The notes under the pieces: model-generated | Told to the model about the DNA's origin: nothing | Databases searched by the model: none | Seen by the model: the letters and a program-made list of their open reading frames with translations, nothing else | From: Triglochin maritima | Taxonomy: Eukaryota; Streptophyta; Magnoliopsida; Alismatales; Juncaginaceae | Direction of reading: 5' to 3' | DNA: 64,000 nt | NCBI GenBank assembly: GCA_963682175.1 | Contig: OY821793.1 | Span: forward strand, 27,115,493-27,179,492 | Shown: piece by piece, positions 62,238 through 64,000 of the stretch | Numbering within the stretch: position 1 is the first letter of the stretch | Layout of the letters: each line of letters starts with the position of its first letter | Position numbers and translations under genes: made by a program

Positions 62238-63149
62238 GTGGTTGGGCCGCCTAAACACCACTTAGAAACTAGGTGTGGGGCTGGCCACATGCCACGCGTG
62301 GAGCTGGCCAAAGGCCACTCCGTCGCCACCCTGTAGGCCAACACCAAATCGGCTACGCCTCGAGCATCCAACCTCCAAATCGAGCGTTCTAACAAGCATC
62401 ACGTAGACAATTCATCCCTCTATCTGCCCCTAAAATTTCAGAGCAAACGCCCTAGTATTCGGGGTCGCGCCTCCTCCAAGAAGACGCAGCTCCCTACCAG
62501 CCACGCCCCCACATCATCAGCATTCTTCATCTCATCGCGCCTCGCCCTACATACATCTAAATCGGCCATTCTAAGAGGAGTTACCCATCCACTCCTCCTC
62601 ACTATGTGCTCGGGTGCCCAAATATAGACTAAGGCTCACCTAAGGTCCACTCAGGCCATTTGCTTGGGACAAAAGATGCGGCAACTTCCACTTTGCCCGC
62701 GGGCAACACCCATGGACTTCCAAACGCGTTTTGGAAGCGAATGGGGTAGGCAACAACCGTGGGAACCCAAGCATGGGCACGAGCAACGTTCCAAAGAACT
62801 TTCCCCACGAGAAACCCCCATTCCCTTCCGGACGCGTTCGGAAGTGCACTGGAAGGCAACAACCTTGGGCAACCGAGCACGTCGAAGAGCAACGTCCACA
62901 GGCACCTTGGTCTTTGCCCACGAGCAACCCCCATTTCACCTACAAGTGGGCTTTCACTTCCAAACGTGTTTTGGAAGCGAATGCCGCAGGCCACTGCCGC
63001 GAGCACACACTAGGCCCTAGCGTGGCGCTGACATGCCAACTACGACAACACTAGGCTAGTGTCCATCGCCCGACCGCCAAATCACTCCGAGATGGGTGCG
63101 CCTCGTAGATAACGCGGATGGATATGTGGGGTCCTAAGTTCCATAAACC
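62238..63149. repeat. Satellite unit 69 (912 bp)
   Basis: Carries the unit 64 markers CTAAACACC, CCTGTAGG, GGCTACGCC, AACAAGCATC and AAAAGATGCGG. Differs by GCCGCAGG and a GGC loop. Confidence 0.95.
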
Positions 63150-64000
63150 GTGGTTGGGCCGCCTAAAGACCACTTAGAAACTAGGTGTGGGGCTGGCCAC
63201 ATGCCACGCGTGGAGCTGGCCAAAGGCCACTCCGTCGCCACCCTGCAGGCCAACACCAAATCGGCTGCGCCTCGAGCATCCGACCTCCAAATCGAGCGTT
63301 CTAACATGCATCACGTAACCAATTCATCCCTCTATCTGCCCCTAAAATTTCAGAGCAAACACCCTAGTATTCGGGGTCGCGCCTCCTCCAAGAAGACGCA
63401 GCTCCCTACCAGCCACGCCCCCACATCATCAGCATTCTTCATCTCATCGCGCCTCGCCCTACATACATCTAAATCGGCCATTCTAAGAGGAGTTACCCAT
63501 CCACTCCTCCTCACTATGTGCTCGGGTGCCCAAATATAGACTAAGGCTCACCTAAGGTCCACTCAGGCCATTTGCTTGGGACAAACGATGCGGCAACTTC
63601 CACTTTGCCCGCGGGCAACACCCATGGACTTCCAAACGCGTTTTGGAAGCGAATGGGGTAGGCAACAACCGTGGGAACCCAAGCATGGGCACGAGCAACG
63701 TTCCAAAGAACTTTCCCCACGAGAAACCCCCATTCCCTTCCGGACGCGTTCGGAAGTGCACTGGAAGGCAACAACCTTGGGCAACCGAGCACGTCGAAGA
63801 GCAACGTCCACACGCACCTTGGTCTTTGCCCACAAGCAACCCCCATCTCACCAACAAGTGGGCTTTCACTTCCAAACGTGTTTTGGAAGCGAATGCCGCA
63901 GGCCACTGCCACGAGCACACACTAGGCCCTAGCGTGGCGCTGACATGCCAACTACGACAACACTAGGCTAGTGTCCATCGCCCGACCGCCAAATCACTCC
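63150..64000. repeat. Satellite unit 70, partial (851 bp)
   Basis: Matches unit 65 apart from GAGCTGGCC and CACCTAAGG. Cut by the window edge in CCAAATCACTCC. Confidence 0.95.

Larger units (their letters stand above)
1..64000. repeat. Tandem satellite array, 911-bp unit, about 70 copies
   Basis: The same sequence recurs head-to-tail every 909-913 bp over the full window, with the landmark GTGGTTGGGCC found (allowing one-base changes) once per unit at 70 positions. There is no inverted unit and no foreign insertion. Only two units depart strongly in length: 844 bp at 23951 and 1001 bp at 41191. Both array edges lie outside the window, so the true length is unknown. Each unit contains single CTGCAG and CTCGAG words in most copies, so a digest should give a 0.91-kb ladder. 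The family is not recognised. Nothing indicates a protein-coding or structural-RNA role. A heterochromatic satellite of a eukaryote is the best reading; plant origin is a guess. Words quoted in the unit entries are plus-strand variants that distinguish that unit from its neighbours. Confidence 0.98.
56767..64000. repeat. Block IX: units 63-70, 912-bp 'CCATTTGC' subfamily
   Basis: An extra T in GGCCATTTGCTTGGG makes most units 912 bp. Units 63, 65, 67 and 70 share ATGCATCACGTAACC; units 64, 66, 68 and 69 have CACGTAGAC. Two GTAGAC units in a row (68, 69) mark the phase break where a five-unit duplication joins. Confidence 0.85.

Noticed and set aside
1..64000. CRISPR array or bacterial origin
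   Set aside because: The repeated unit is about 911 bp with no short-repeat/spacer pattern, and there are no genes in 64 kb.
1..64000. Ribosomal DNA spacer or LTR-element array
   Set aside because: No rRNA segment, primer-binding site, polypurine tract or TG...CA terminal structure was seen, and the unit is unbroken.
1..64000. 911 bp as five nucleosome repeats of about 182 bp
   Set aside because: The arithmetic fits, but no 180-bp internal period or regular A/T phasing was seen. The internal period seen is about 110 bp.
1..64000. Near-identical units as assembly duplication
   Set aside because: This cannot be excluded without reads, but the twins differ by scattered single bases and the displaced five-unit copy has its own differences, so real duplication is the better reading.

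Overview
The whole window is one uninterrupted tandem satellite array. A unit of about 911 bp repeats head-to-tail, always in the same orientation, from base 1 to base 64000: 69 complete units plus a partial unit at each edge. I found no gene, RNA gene, transposon, CRISPR array or other unique sequence. The many short open reading frames are by-products of the repeat. They recur in overlapping frames on both strands, start at GTG in the commonest case, and are broken by stops or frameshifts in individual units. Long homogeneous arrays of roughly 0.9-kb units are typical of heterochromatic (centromeric, pericentromeric, subtelomeric or knob) DNA in eukaryotes with large genomes. A plant is my best guess, but nothing here names the organism, and I do not recognise the satellite family.

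Units are numbered from the conserved word GTGGTTGGGCC (unit position +1). Starts: 266, 1177, 2087, 2998, 3908, 4819, 5729, 6641, 7551, 8463, 9373, 10286, 11198, 12108, 13020, 13931, 14842, 15752, 16663, 17574, 18485, 19396, 20307, 21218, 22129, 23040, 23951, 24795, 25706, 26617, 27528, 28437, 29348, 30259, 31170, 32081, 32992, 33903, 34814, 35725, 36636, 37547, 38458, 39369, 40280, 41191, 42192, 43103, 44014, 44925, 45836, 46747, 47658, 48569, 49480, 50391, 51302, 52213, 53124, 54035, 54946, 55857, 56767, 57679, 58591, 59503, 60415, 61327, 62238, 63150. Spacing is 909-913 bp except for one 844-bp unit (67-bp deletion) and one 1001-bp unit (90-bp internal tandem duplication).

Inside each unit, about +453 to +780 consists of three diverged sub-repeats of about 110 bp, each with a CTTCC...GGAAG dyad in the same place. 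The unit therefore looks built partly from an older, shorter tandem repeat. Other dyads recur in every unit: a perfect 14-bp palindrome in the first sub-repeat, CCACGCGTGG, TGGCC-AAA-GGCCA and ACACTA-N3-TAGTGT.

Along the array, shared variants define nine blocks: I 1-14.8 kb, II 14.8-23.0, III 23.0-28.4, IV 28.4-37.5, V 37.5-40.3, VI 40.3-45.8, VII 45.8-50.4, VIII 50.4-56.8, IX 56.8-64.0. In most blocks the variants alternate every second unit, a local higher-order repeat of about 1.82 kb. The marker bases differ from block to block. Very recent copying is visible as near-identical dimers in blocks I and IV and as a five-unit (4,559-bp) displaced duplication at the right edge. Mosaic units and haplotypes shared 4-14 kb apart point to unequal exchange or conversion. 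Many between-unit differences are CG-to-TG or CG-to-CA, as expected for methylated heterochromatin.
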